Of a DNA stretch of 54,353 nt, positions 35,191-43,858 are shown piece by piece. The notes below the pieces were generated by a model. That model saw nothing but the letters and a program-made list of their open reading frames with translations, had not been told where the DNA came from and searched no databases. This DNA comes from Aureibaculum marinum (GTDB lineage: Bacteria; Bacteroidota; Bacteroidia; Flavobacteriales; Flavobacteriaceae). The stretch's first letter is position 1. Every line of letters starts with the position of its first letter. The position numbers and the translations under genes were made by a program. Location: positions 1 through 54,353 of the forward strand of contig NZ_RPFJ01000016.1 in NCBI RefSeq assembly GCF_003813905.1. Direction: 5' to 3'.

Positions 35191-36183
35191 TTAACTACTT
35201 ATTTCTTGTATCTTTTTCAACACCTTAAGTCCTTTTCCACTTAATAAAGAATCCTTAGCTAATTCAAAACCTTCAATAGGTTGTAAATTTTTAACAGTAG
35301 CAATTGCCATACCTGCATTTGCACAAACTACATTATTTTGAGCCTCTGTACCATTTCCATTAATAACTTCCATAAATATTTTAGCTGAATCTTCAACAGA
35401 ATTACCTCCAAATATTTCTTCTTGTGTTATTTGTTTTACACCAAAATCTTTTGGGCTTAACATCATTTCAGAATTATTTGTAATTGTTTTAGTCTCTCCA
35501 GTTAACGATATTTCATCATAACCATCTAACGCGTATAAAATGGTAAAATTCTTATCCGTATTTTGATATAAATAGCTATACATTCTAGCCAATTCTAAAT
35601 TAAACACCCCTACCAGTTGATTTTTAGGAAAAGCTGGATTTACCATAGGACCTAACATATTGAAAAAGGTTTTCACTCCTAATGCTTTTCTAATTGGAGC
35701 TACATTTTTCATTGCTGGATGAAATAAAGGTGCATGCAATACACAAATTCCGGCTTCTTCAATACTTCTTTTTAGAAAGTCTTTATCGTTACTAAACTTA
35801 ATTCCTAAAAATTCCATCACATTACTAGATCCAGAAACAGAAGAAACTCCATAATTACCATGTTTGGTAACATGAATACCTGCTCCGGCAGCTACAAAAG
35901 AAGATAATGTTGAAATATTAAAAGTATTTTTACCATCTCCACCTGTACCACACAAATCGATAGTATTGTAATCTGACAAATCTATTGCCAAACATAATTC
36001 TAACAATGCATCACGGAAACCTTCTAGTTCTTCAACAGTGATACTCCGCATCATATATACAGTTAAAAAAGCTGCAATTTGACTTGGATTATACATTCCT
36101 TTAGAAATGTTTACCAATGCATTTTTGGCTTCTTCTTTTGAGATTGTTTCGTGATTTATAAGTCTATTTAATATTTTTTTCAT
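35191..36183 (-). CDS. trpD: Anthranilate phosphoribosyltransferase
   Basis: Transfers phosphoribose from PRPP to anthranilate, 330 residues. The PRPP-binding glycine loop is CGTGGDGKNTFNIST (about 78-92); KHGNYGVSSVSGSSN and the DGYDEIS metal site follow. It is a single-function enzyme, not fused to TrpG. 42 nt after trpG. Confidence 0.96.
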   Translation of the reverse strand: MKKILNRLINHETISKEEAKNALVNISKGMYNPSQIAAFLTVYMMRSITVEELEGFRDALLELCLAIDLSDYNTIDLCGTGGDGKNTFNISTLSSFVAAGAGIHVTKHGNYGVSSVSGSSNVMEFLGIKFSNDKDFLKRSIEEAGICVLHAPLFHPAMKNVAPIRKALGVKTFFNMLGPMVNPAFPKNQLVGVFNLELARMYSYLYQNTDKNFTILYALDGYDEISLTGETKTITNNSEMMLSPKDFGVKQITQEEIFGGNSVEDSAKIFMEVINGNGTEAQNNVVCANAGMAIATVKNLQPIEGFELAKDSLLSGKGLKVLKKIQEISS

Positions 36184-36225
36184 TTGATGGATTTTAGATT
36201 TGAAATGTTAGATTTTTAACCAATT

Positions 36226-36792
36226 CTAACTATTTAACCAGTTTTCTAAAATTTGTTTACCATTTGGTGTAAGTACAGACTCTGGATGATATTGTACTCC
36301 TTTTACATCATATTTTTTATGTCTTAACGACATTATTTGTCCGTTTTCGTCAAAAGATGTAGCTTCTAAGTCATCTGGTAAATGTATATCAACCACCCAA
36401 GAATGGTATCTACCTACCTCAAAGTTTTTCTCTAATCCTTTAAACATCGGTTCGTCATCAACAACAAGTTCAATGTTAGTAGAAACCCCATGATATACCT
36501 TATCTAAATTTACAATTTTACCCCCAAACACCTCTCCAATAGCCTGTTGCCCTAAACAAACACCTAAAATACTTTTAGTAGAAGCATATTGTTTAATAAT
36601 ATCTTTTAACAAACCTGCTTCATCTGGAATTCCAGGTCCTGGTGAAAGTACTATTTTATCATAAGGCTCAACTTCATCTAAACTTAACTGATCATTACGT
36701 TTTACAGTAACTTCACAACCTAAATCTTCTAAATAGTGTACTAAATTATAAGTGAAACTATCGTAATTATCTATGACTAATATTTTTTTCAT
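36226..36792 (-). CDS. trpG: Anthranilate synthase component II (glutamine amidotransferase)
   Basis: Class I glutamine amidotransferase that feeds ammonia to TrpE, 188 residues from ATG 36792 (MKKILVIDNYDSFTYNLVHY, the typical start). A longer in-frame reading to 36846 would overlap trpE and adds 18 residues unlike the family. Catalytic Cys in GVCLGQQAIGE, and His with Glu in GVQYHPESVLTPNG. It may also serve aminodeoxychorismate synthase, as in other bacteria with a single such subunit. 31 nt after trpE. Confidence 0.94.
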   Translation of the reverse strand: MKKILVIDNYDSFTYNLVHYLEDLGCEVTVKRNDQLSLDEVEPYDKIVLSPGPGIPDEAGLLKDIIKQYASTKSILGVCLGQQAIGEVFGGKIVNLDKVYHGVSTNIELVVDDEPMFKGLEKNFEVGRYHSWVVDIHLPDDLEATSFDENGQIMSLRHKKYDVKGVQYHPESVLTPNGKQILENWLNS

Positions 36793-36823
36793 TTGTGTTT
36801 TAACCTTTTTAAAAGGAATTTTT

Positions 36824-38224
36824 TTATATACGTTCAGCCAAATCAATAGCTCGGGTTAATGCACCTAATTTGTTATATACTTCTTGCAATTCATTTTCAG
36901 GGTTTGATTTTGAAACCAATCCTGCTCCTGCTTGCCAGTGTAATTGATGATTTTTACTTAAAAAAGTGCGAATCATAATAGCATGATTAAAATTACCTTC
37001 AAAGTCCATAAAGCCAATTGCACCTCCGTAAAAAGCTCTGCTTGTTTTTTCGTATTGTTCAATTAGCTGCATTGCTCTATGCTTTGGGGCTCCACTAAGT
37101 GTACCTGCCGGAAAAGTGTCAGCCACAACTTGCATAGTAGAAGTGTTTTCATGTTTTTTTCCAGTTACTTTACTCACCAAATGTATTACATGTGAGAAAA
37201 ACTGAACCTCTCTATAGGTTTCAACTTTTACTTGACTACCATGTCTACTTAAATCATTTCTTGCCAAATCTACCAACATTACATGCTCTGCATTTTCTTT
37301 TTCATCTTGAGATAATTTTTTTGCTAAAATAGCATCTTGTTCATCATTACCAGTCCGTTTAAAAGTACCTGCTATAGGATGAATTTCTGCAATTCCGCTT
37401 TTAACCACCAATTGTGCTTCTGGCGAACTTCCAAATATTTTAAAATCACCATAATCAAAATAGAAAAGATAAGGAGAAGGGTTTATACTTCGCAATGTTC
37501 TATATACATTAAACTCATCTCCTTTAAAAGATTGTTTAAATTTTTTGGATAATACCAACTGAAAAACGTCTCCTCTAGCACAATGTTTTTTAGCAATTTT
37601 TACATGCTCTTTGTATTCATTATCCGTTAAATTTGAACTTATTTCACCATCTTTAGTAAACTTATATGTTGTAAAATTTTGAGCTTTTACCAATTGATGT
37701 ATATCTTCAATATTGCTCTTAGTATTATAATCATGAGCGAAGATATAAGCCTGATTTTTAAAATGATTTATAGCTATAATATTTTGATAAACGGCATAAT
37801 AAATGTCTGGAATTTCTATAGAATTCTCTTTTTTTGAAATTTCAACATCTTCAAAATAACGTACTGCATCATAAGCTGTATAACCAAAAATTCCGTTATG
37901 AATAAATTTTAAATTTTCATCTTTATTCACATCAAAACGTTGCGAAAATTTATGAATTTCAGCTGGAACGTCTACAGAATCGGTAATAGCTATTTCTTCA
38001 CTACTTCCATCTGGAAAGGTTTGAAATATTTTTTCATTTTCAACTTTTATTGTAGCTATAGGATTAAAACAGATGTATGAAAAACTATTGTCATTACCGT
38101 GATAGTCACTACTTTCTAATAATATACTATTAGGAAAACGATCTCGAATTTTTAAATATACACTTACAGGCGTAATGGTGTCTGCAATTATTTTTTTTGA
38201 AGTTGTATTTAGTTTAAATTTCAT
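36824..38224 (-). CDS. trpE: Anthranilate synthase component I
   Basis: Converts chorismate to anthranilate, first step of tryptophan synthesis, 466 residues. The allosteric tryptophan site is suggested by the LLESS motif (about 34-38). The catalytic domain has FQLVLSKKF, SPEAQLV, HPIAGTFKRTG, EHVMLVDLARND and FPAGTLSGAPKHRAM. Usually feedback-inhibited by tryptophan. It starts 57 nt after the U-run of the attenuator terminator, so expression also depends on charged tRNA-Trp supply. Confidence 0.96.
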   Translation of the reverse strand: MKFKLNTTSKKIIADTITPVSVYLKIRDRFPNSILLESSDYHGNDNSFSYICFNPIATIKVENEKIFQTFPDGSSEEIAITDSVDVPAEIHKFSQRFDVNKDENLKFIHNGIFGYTAYDAVRYFEDVEISKKENSIEIPDIYYAVYQNIIAINHFKNQAYIFAHDYNTKSNIEDIHQLVKAQNFTTYKFTKDGEISSNLTDNEYKEHVKIAKKHCARGDVFQLVLSKKFKQSFKGDEFNVYRTLRSINPSPYLFYFDYGDFKIFGSSPEAQLVVKSGIAEIHPIAGTFKRTGNDEQDAILAKKLSQDEKENAEHVMLVDLARNDLSRHGSQVKVETYREVQFFSHVIHLVSKVTGKKHENTSTMQVVADTFPAGTLSGAPKHRAMQLIEQYEKTSRAFYGGAIGFMDFEGNFNHAIMIRTFLSKNHQLHWQAGAGLVSKSNPENELQEVYNKLGALTRAIDLAERI

Positions 38225-38280
38225 GTGTTCATTTTTAATAGCACTTTAGCAGTTCCATGCTCATTTTTTATTTATTTGAT

Positions 38281-38312
38281 AAAAAAAAAGCTTGTCGTGA
38301 ATGACAAGCCTT
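38281..38312 (-). terminator. Attenuator terminator of the trp operon (stem 3:4)
   Basis: On the minus strand AAGGCTTGTC (38312-38303) pairs with GACAAGCTTT (38296-38287) around a 6-nt loop, with one G-U pair, followed by a run of T down to 38281. The loop and upper stem (38302-38295, ATTCACGA) are complementary to leader strand 2 (TCGTGAAT), so pairing with strand 2 dismantles this terminator. Confidence 0.88.
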
Positions 38313-38343
38313 GTTATTTTTAATTTAAATATACAATAGGTTT

Positions 38344-38370
38344 AATTCACGAATTTGAGTTTCGAGAATT
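38344..38370 (-). promoter_or_regulatory. Leader strands 1 and 2 of the trp attenuator
   Basis: Strand 1 is AATTCTCGAA (38370-38361), starting directly after the three Trp codons. Strand 2 is TTCGTGAATT (38353-38344), which pairs with strand 1 at 9 of 10 positions across a 7-nt loop. Strand 2 contains the leader stop codon TGA and can instead pair with strand 3 (8 bp). A ribosome stalled at the Trp codons would cover strand 1 and so favour 2:3 pairing and read-through. Confidence 0.82.
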
Positions 38371-38403
38371 CCACCACCAAGTATTATTTAAAATTGTGTT
38401 CAT
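38347..38403 (-). CDS. trpL: trp operon leader peptide
   Basis: Eighteen codons: MNTILNNTWWWNSRNSNS. Three consecutive TGG codons (38379-38371) are the clear mark of a tryptophan-sensing leader, since TGG is otherwise rare. The ATG lies about 16 nt after a -7 TACATTTG box. The peptide itself is presumably without function; the speed of its translation is the signal. When charged tRNA-Trp is scarce the ribosome stalls on TGG and the downstream terminator cannot form. Confidence 0.88.
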   Translation of the reverse strand: MNTILNNTWWWNSRNSNS

Positions 38404-38419
38404 AATTAATTTGTTGAGA

Positions 38420-38448
38420 CAAATGTAGTAAAATATTTATAAAATCAA
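38420..38448 (-). promoter_or_regulatory. trp operon promoter
   Basis: On the minus strand, TTG at 38448-38446 (-33) and TACATTTG at 38427-38420 (-7, full TAnnTTTG match) are 18 nt apart, which fits the Bacteroidota housekeeping promoter. Transcription would begin around 38413, ten nucleotides before the leader ATG. The -33 element lies directly behind the stop codon of the preceding gene. Confidence 0.75.
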
Positions 38449-38455
38449 AAAAATA

Positions 38456-39424
38456 TTAAAGCAATGATACTTCTTTCCATACAGTACCATTATGAAAAAA
38501 TAATTTTCCACTTGTATTTACATATAAATCTCCAAGATCTCCAGCCGGAGCTGTTGCTTGAGGTTCTAAACGCATAACACCATTAATATGTACTTTTTGT
38601 TGTGGATCAATTCCAATTCCAAGATTTCCTTCAAAATAAGAATCTGCATCAGAGTGTGAATAGATGGAATAATTATCTCCTATACCTTGATTAAATTCAT
38701 CATCTATATAAAGAGCAATTGAATTACTAACAGTTCCAGTACCTGAATATTTTATATATTCACCATATACATAATCAATTATTCCATTATTTGTAATATT
38801 AATATTTGAACCAACTGCAGCAACCATACTTCCGCCTGATGCATTACTAATTTCAGGTCGAATAGCATCGGCATAAGTAATACTCCCTGTACTTTCATTT
38901 ACTATTGAACTTCTAGTACCCATACCATAAAAAATTGTACCAGTTCCTCTATTTTCTACTTGATTTATTGAAGCAAAAGTAGAAATACTAGTACCAGTTC
39001 CTTCATAAATGCCTTGTACATTAACCACATTATTAGCCGCATCTGTCGATTTTATACCTACTACCGATAATTTATGATTTGCGGTAGGATTATCTATTCC
39101 TATACCAACAGTTCCTTCATAATAAGCAATAGCAGGTGTATCTCCATCTACAAACTTACCTGCACCACCAGAACCTTTAGCCCAAGCCGTACCATCAAAG
39201 TTCCAGATTGACTTTGTATCTGTATCATAAACCAATAAACCCAAAGCTGGAGATGCAATTGCTGTGCGTTGTGCTGATGTCATTCTTGGAATTAATAGTC
39301 CTTTTTCTGTAGATTGAACTTCTAATGCCGATGAAGCATCTGGAGTTGTAGTACCAATGCCAACTTGTGCAAAACCTGCAATTGAGAATAGCATGGTAAA
39401 AATGATAAGTAATACTTTATTCAT
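38456..39424 (-). CDS. Exported surface-type protein with repeated phage-tail-like motifs
   Basis: 322 residues with a signal peptide (LLIIFTMLFSIAGFAQ, to about 19). The mature start VGIGTTTPDASSALEVQSTEKGLLIPRMTS is typical of a large flavobacterial group of secreted proteins related to tail-fibre heads. GIGIDNP/LGIGIDP motifs recur near 105 and 275, and the end has GDLYVNTSGKLFFHNGTVWKEV. Function is unknown; a structural or adhesive role on the cell surface is a guess. Co-directional with the T9SS-tail protein gene 12 nt upstream, probably one transcript. Confidence 0.7.
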   Translation of the reverse strand: MNKVLLIIFTMLFSIAGFAQVGIGTTTPDASSALEVQSTEKGLLIPRMTSAQRTAIASPALGLLVYDTDTKSIWNFDGTAWAKGSGGAGKFVDGDTPAIAYYEGTVGIGIDNPTANHKLSVVGIKSTDAANNVVNVQGIYEGTGTSISTFASINQVENRGTGTIFYGMGTRSSIVNESTGSITYADAIRPEISNASGGSMVAAVGSNINITNNGIIDYVYGEYIKYSGTGTVSNSIALYIDDEFNQGIGDNYSIYSHSDADSYFEGNLGIGIDPQQKVHINGVMRLEPQATAPAGDLGDLYVNTSGKLFFHNGTVWKEVSLL

Positions 39425-39436
39425 AGCGTAATAATT

Positions 39437-40357
39437 TTATTTGATTAATATTTTTTTAGTTCCTTTTTTACCTTCATGTTCAAATTTTAAAAGGTAAAGT
39501 CCACTGTTTAAATTTGGTTTAGTTATAGCTCCACGATTATTAGAAACTGAAATATTTTTTTGATGACTTATTTTTCTACCTAAAAAGTCAAAAATTGCAA
39601 CCTCCAAATTATCTAAATTTTCAGATACGAAATATATATTTTCAGCATCTCTATCTATTGGATTAGAAATAATACGAATTTCATTATTTAAAAATAAGTC
39701 ATCTAAACCAAGTACAACTTGATGATCAATTCCAAATGTATACTCAGAAAAACCACTTAAAACAACTTCATTAGAACTATCTGTTGTAACTGTTCCATTA
39801 GACAAATCTCCAGTAACTGAATTTGTTTGTGTAGCACTTACTAAATTCCAAGTACCTCCATTTAATCCAACCACAGCTACTGAATTTAATGAACCTCCAT
39901 TATCATTAACTAAAGAAGTAATATCACTTGCAGGAATCCATGGTAAAGTAACAATACCTTGCCCATTTAATGTCCAATATTCTTCCTCAGAAACAGCATC
40001 TACGTTAGCACCATAGGTTCCACTCGTAGGCACAGAGTTAAAGTATTGTGCTTCAGAATTTATAGAATGATTAATAAATACAGGAGCATACACACCATTA
40101 TTACCAACCGGGAGTTTGGTTTCACCAGAACCATAAGTATAAACTTTACCATTAACATATTCTTGAGCATTACCCCAGAGCGAACCTGCTTCAACAGAAA
40201 ATTTACCAGTAGCTCCTAAGGTAACTATAGTATTAGAAGTGGTAAAATCCATTTCTTTTTTAAGGTAGAATTCTGCATCAGATCCAACATAAAGTTCTTG
40301 AGCAAAACTAGCAACACCTAAAAGAAAAAGAATTAAAACGATGTAATTTTTTTTCAT
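39437..40357 (-). CDS. T9SS type A sorting domain-containing protein
   Basis: Secreted protein of 306 residues from ATG 40357 (a TTG two codons earlier is less likely). Signal peptide to about 20 (VASFAQ). The middle is beta-rich, with YVGSDAEFYLKKEMDF and SEYTFGID. The C-terminal 80 residues are a T9SS tail: IRIISNPIDRDAENIYFV, AIFDFLGRKISHQ, NLNSGLYLLKFE and the basic end GTKKILIK. Expected to be bound to the outer surface. Confidence 0.8.
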   Translation of the reverse strand: MKKNYIVLILFLLGVASFAQELYVGSDAEFYLKKEMDFTTSNTIVTLGATGKFSVEAGSLWGNAQEYVNGKVYTYGSGETKLPVGNNGVYAPVFINHSINSEAQYFNSVPTSGTYGANVDAVSEEEYWTLNGQGIVTLPWIPASDITSLVNDNGGSLNSVAVVGLNGGTWNLVSATQTNSVTGDLSNGTVTTDSSNEVVLSGFSEYTFGIDHQVVLGLDDLFLNNEIRIISNPIDRDAENIYFVSENLDNLEVAIFDFLGRKISHQKNISVSNNRGAITKPNLNSGLYLLKFEHEGKKGTKKILIK

Positions 40358-40373
40358 AGACAATTATTTTTTA

Positions 40374-40407
40374 CAAAAATATAAAAATATAACCAATTGA
40401 ATTTCAA
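40374..40407 (-). promoter_or_regulatory. Promoter of the two surface-protein genes
   Basis: Minus strand TTG at 40407-40405 and TATTTTTG at 40381-40374 are 23 nt apart, at the upper end of the usual spacing. The -7 box lies 16 nt before the ATG at 40357. Confidence 0.5.
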
Positions 40408-40652
40408 ATTAAAAAAAAACAGATCATTAACATTTCTGTTATCCGGTCAAAAACCTATAAATAAAAACTTCCCATTTTTCTAATTATAAACTTTGAAAAT
40501 CTAAAGCTTAAATGTAAAATAGAAATGCAAAAATAATACCTCTTGAAATAGTTTAAACTTCAATTTTCCACACCAACATAAATTTTATAAAATCTATATT
40601 CTATTGTTTTGTCTATATTTACACTATTGTTACTTAAGTTTCCTATCCTTTT

Positions 40653-42356
40653 ATGATTCTAATTTTACTCTCATATGTTTTTACGCTTTACATCTTGTTG
40701 GGAAATGGAATAATTTTCTCCAAATGGATAAGATTAGAAAATTACAACCTAATATACACTTTTATTACAGGACTCTTCTTTCAGTTAATAACAGCAAGCT
40801 TTTATGCTATTTTTTATCCGTTAGATGCATACTTTTTTTTGATAAATATCATTTTATCAACTTTATTTATCACTTTTAATTTTTCTACAGTAAAAAAAAC
40901 AATCTACAAGACAACAAATACATTTTTCAATTTTTCAAAAAGTAGTAAAATTCTGTTTTTATCAATTATAATAACCTCATTACTTTACTCATCTTCATTG
41001 CCTTTTCTAGTTGATAATGAAACCTATTACATACAGACAATAAAGTGGCTAAACAACTACGGTTTAGTTAAAGGGCTAGCTAATTTACATTTGTTTTTAG
41101 GACAAACTTCAGGATGGCATATATTACAAAGTAGTTTTAATTTTAGTTTTATTGCATCAAACTTTAATGATTTAAATGGCTTATTCATAATTATTACAAC
41201 TTATTTTTGTTTAGAAAAATGGGAAATTTATAAATCAAAAAGAAATAAAAATGATTTACTTATTGCACTTATTACCAGCACACTAATTTTTCTTTTTCTT
41301 TTTATTGCTTCGCCTTCACCCGATCTTCCAATTATTATAATTATACCAATTATTATACACTTATTTATTGAGTCTTTTCAAAACAGAAAAAGTGATTACC
41401 TAAACCTAATTACTGTATTAACTTTGTTAGCCATCTTAATTAAAGTTACAGTTGCACCAATTTTGGTACTCCTTTTATTTGTACTTGTAAAAACTAAAGA
41501 TTTTAAAAAATGGAGATTTGCTATAATTTTATCAGCGATATCTTTATTTAGTTTTAACATTAAAAATATAATTATTACTGGGTATCCACTGTACCCACTT
41601 GCGATAGGAAATGAACTAATTAATGTAGATTGGAAATTAAACTTCAATTTACAACAAGTCAGTTATCAATGGGGTTCTATGGATGCTTGGCAAATGTCTA
41701 ATTGGAAAGAATTTCTTAGCCTTAACCCTTTTAATAAGTTTTGGATTTGGCTTAATTTACCTGGACTTGACGGACTTTTAAATAAAATAATTGTTGTTTT
41801 TATGCTTGTATTTCCTTTTTTCAACTTTAAGAAGAAAGAAATGAGATACCTCTATATTTATTTTCTTATACAATGTATTGCCTTATATATCACTTCTCCT
41901 CAGTATAGATTTTTTTTACCTGTTTTATTATCAATAGGCTTAATTATATTAGCACATTTACTACACCACAGATTACTTACAATAAAAATATTATTTGCAT
42001 TAAATATAGTAATACTAATAACCTTAGGCGTATTCGGATTGAATTTCATTGGTATTATGAACAATGGCATAATGAGCAAAAAGTACCCAATAACAAGTTC
42101 TCAATTAATTTCACCAAGAGCCATAACTCAATTTGAAAATTTAGAGTTTACAAAATACCAGTTACAAAATTTAACTTACTTTTCACCATCAAAAGATTCT
42201 GTATTCTTTTGGCAAACATCTGACGGTCCACTGCCCTGTGCAAATAAAAAAATGATTCAATATTTTTCAACATATTATAATCATATCCCTCAAATGAGAA
42301 CCAAAAACATTAAAGATGGTTTTTTATCTTCTAAACCTAAGAACCACAAACCTTAA
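40653..42356 (+). CDS. Polytopic membrane protein, LIC_10190-like
   Basis: 567 residues with about a dozen hydrophobic segments and no soluble domain. The segment LVDNETYYIQTIKWLNNYGLVKGLANLHLFLGQTSGWHILQSS resembles the LIC_10190 membrane protein group, and the topology recalls GT-C type glycosyltransferases: a first outer loop with acidic residues near LVDNETYY, and a C-terminal soluble tail. If so it may move sugars from a lipid carrier, but this is only an analogy. It is isolated; no sugar-nucleotide or O-antigen genes adjoin it. It converges with the SemiSWEET gene 9 nt away. Confidence 0.6.
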   Translation: MILILLSYVFTLYILLGNGIIFSKWIRLENYNLIYTFITGLFFQLITASFYAIFYPLDAYFFLINIILSTLFITFNFSTVKKTIYKTTNTFFNFSKSSKILFLSIIITSLLYSSSLPFLVDNETYYIQTIKWLNNYGLVKGLANLHLFLGQTSGWHILQSSFNFSFIASNFNDLNGLFIIITTYFCLEKWEIYKSKRNKNDLLIALITSTLIFLFLFIASPSPDLPIIIIIPIIIHLFIESFQNRKSDYLNLITVLTLLAILIKVTVAPILVLLLFVLVKTKDFKKWRFAIILSAISLFSFNIKNIIITGYPLYPLAIGNELINVDWKLNFNLQQVSYQWGSMDAWQMSNWKEFLSLNPFNKFWIWLNLPGLDGLLNKIIVVFMLVFPFFNFKKKEMRYLYIYFLIQCIALYITSPQYRFFLPVLLSIGLIILAHLLHHRLLTIKILFALNIVILITLGVFGLNFIGIMNNGIMSKKYPITSSQLISPRAITQFENLEFTKYQLQNLTYFSPSKDSVFFWQTSDGPLPCANKKMIQYFSTYYNHIPQMRTKNIKDGFLSSKPKNHKP

Positions 42357-42365
42357 TTATAAAAA

Positions 42366-42623
42366 CTACTTTAATCTCAATTTGAAATAAATTAAAATAA
42401 AAGATAGAACAGCCGTAATACTGTTTGTGAGCATCATAGCTATACTATTTACATAAATACCATAAATAAGCCACAAAATAATACCTATAAAAAACACAAT
42501 TAACATAGTTAATGAAAGACTATCTGTTGATTTACTTTTATAAGTCTTATAGACTTGTGGCACAAAAGACGCTGTTGTTAAACCACCAGCTACAAGGCCT
42601 ACAATTTCAATTGAATTTATCAT
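42366..42623 (-). CDS. SemiSWEET-family sugar transporter
   Basis: 85 residues forming one triple-helix bundle of the MtN3/SWEET fold, the length of a bacterial SemiSWEET. The PQ motif is in ASFVPQVYKTYKSKSTDSLSL; three hydrophobic helices run at about 6-24, 38-57 and 63-81. It would dimerise to make a channel-like carrier for small sugars. 8 nt downstream of ald on the same strand. Confidence 0.88.
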   Translation of the reverse strand: MINSIEIVGLVAGGLTTASFVPQVYKTYKSKSTDSLSLTMLIVFFIGIILWLIYGIYVNSIAMMLTNSITAVLSFILIYFKLRLK

Positions 42624-42631
42624 ATAGTCTG

Positions 42632-43714
42632 CTAATGTACGCTTTCTAAAATATCTTTATATATAACTTCTCCATAAGCAATATTAAGTCCTTTTTGCAA
42701 ACCTTTATTTTCTTCACAAGCTTTTTCCCAACCTTTATTAGCTATATTAATTACATAGGGCAATGTAACATTGGTAAGAGCAATAGTTGAAGTATATGGT
42801 ACAGCTCCGGGCATATTAGCAACACAATAATGTACTATATCATCTATAATAAAAGTAGGATTTTCATGAGTAGTTGGTTTTGTAGTTTCCATACAACCAC
42901 CTTGATCAACAGCCACATCAACCAAAACGGTACCAGGATGCATTTCTTTTAACATGCTTTTGGTTATTAATTTGGGAGCTTTAGCTCCTTTTATTAAAAC
43001 ACCTCCAATAATTAAATCATGTGTCTTTATATGTTTTCTAACATTATATTCATTTGAAAACTCTGTTACTACATGGCTAGGCATAACATCGTTAACATAT
43101 CTTAAACGATCCATATTTACATCCATAATGGTTACGTGAGCTCCTAATCCAGCAGCCATTTTTGCTGCCTGAACACCAACAACACCAGCTCCTAAAATTA
43201 ATACTTTTCCAGGTTGCACACCTGGCACACCACCCAATAGAATTCCTTTTCCTTTAATAGGTTTTTCTAAATATTTTGCACCTTGTTGCACTGCCATTCT
43301 TCCTGCAACTTCAGACATTGGTGTTAATAATGGAAGGGTTCCGTTTTTATCTTCAACCGTTTCATAAGCAATACAAATACTTTTACTATCAATCATTGCA
43401 TCTGTAAGCGGTTTACTAGAAGCAAAATGAAAATAAGTAAACACAATTTGCCCCTCCTTAATTAAACCATACTCTTGTTCAATTGGTTCTTTCACCTTAA
43501 CAATCATATCCGCTTTGTCATAAACTTCTTCAATAGAATCTAAAATAGTAGCCCCTGCTTCTATATAGTCATTATCAGTAAAACCACTATTAAATCCTGC
43601 ATTTTTTTGAACAAAAACCGTATGTTTATTCTTTACTAGTTCAAAAACTCCGGCTGGAGTAATTGCAACCCTATTCTCATTATTTTTAATTTCTTTTGGT
43701 AATCCGATTATCAT
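42632..43714 (-). CDS. ald: Alanine dehydrogenase
   Basis: NAD-dependent interconversion of L-alanine with pyruvate and ammonium, cytosolic, 360 residues. It begins MIIGLPKEIKNNENRVAITPAGV with the substrate-binding Arg and Lys region; KVKEP follows; the Rossmann nucleotide site is LILGAGVVGVQAAKMAAGLGA; DVAVDQGGCMETT and VANMPGAVPYTST close the active site. Probably co-transcribed with the SemiSWEET gene. A strong terminator separates it from leuS upstream. Confidence 0.95.
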   Translation of the reverse strand: MIIGLPKEIKNNENRVAITPAGVFELVKNKHTVFVQKNAGFNSGFTDNDYIEAGATILDSIEEVYDKADMIVKVKEPIEQEYGLIKEGQIVFTYFHFASSKPLTDAMIDSKSICIAYETVEDKNGTLPLLTPMSEVAGRMAVQQGAKYLEKPIKGKGILLGGVPGVQPGKVLILGAGVVGVQAAKMAAGLGAHVTIMDVNMDRLRYVNDVMPSHVVTEFSNEYNVRKHIKTHDLIIGGVLIKGAKAPKLITKSMLKEMHPGTVLVDVAVDQGGCMETTKPTTHENPTFIIDDIVHYCVANMPGAVPYTSTIALTNVTLPYVINIANKGWEKACEENKGLQKGLNIAYGEVIYKDILESVH

Positions 43715-43757
43715 AACTTAATTTTTTTTGCAAAAGTCGTTATAAAAATAATATTAT

Positions 43758-43795
43758 AAAAAAATAACCCCTAAAAATTTAGGGGTTATTTTTTT
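43758..43795. terminator. Strong bidirectional terminator between leuS and ald
   Basis: Arms 43758-43772 (seven A, then TAACCCCT) and 43781-43795 (AGGGGTTA, then seven T) are perfect 15-bp complements with an 8-nt loop that can itself pair in part. On the minus strand it ends leuS transcription. Confidence 0.9.
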
Positions 43796-43858
43796 AATTT
43801 AAACATATAAACTAAAAATACCCTTATAAAAATAGGGTGTATTTAGATTTGAAATTGT

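Noticed and set aside
36793..36846. Extended trpG overlapping trpE
   Set aside because: The extra 18 residues do not belong to the amidotransferase family; MKKILVIDNYDSFTYN is the normal start.
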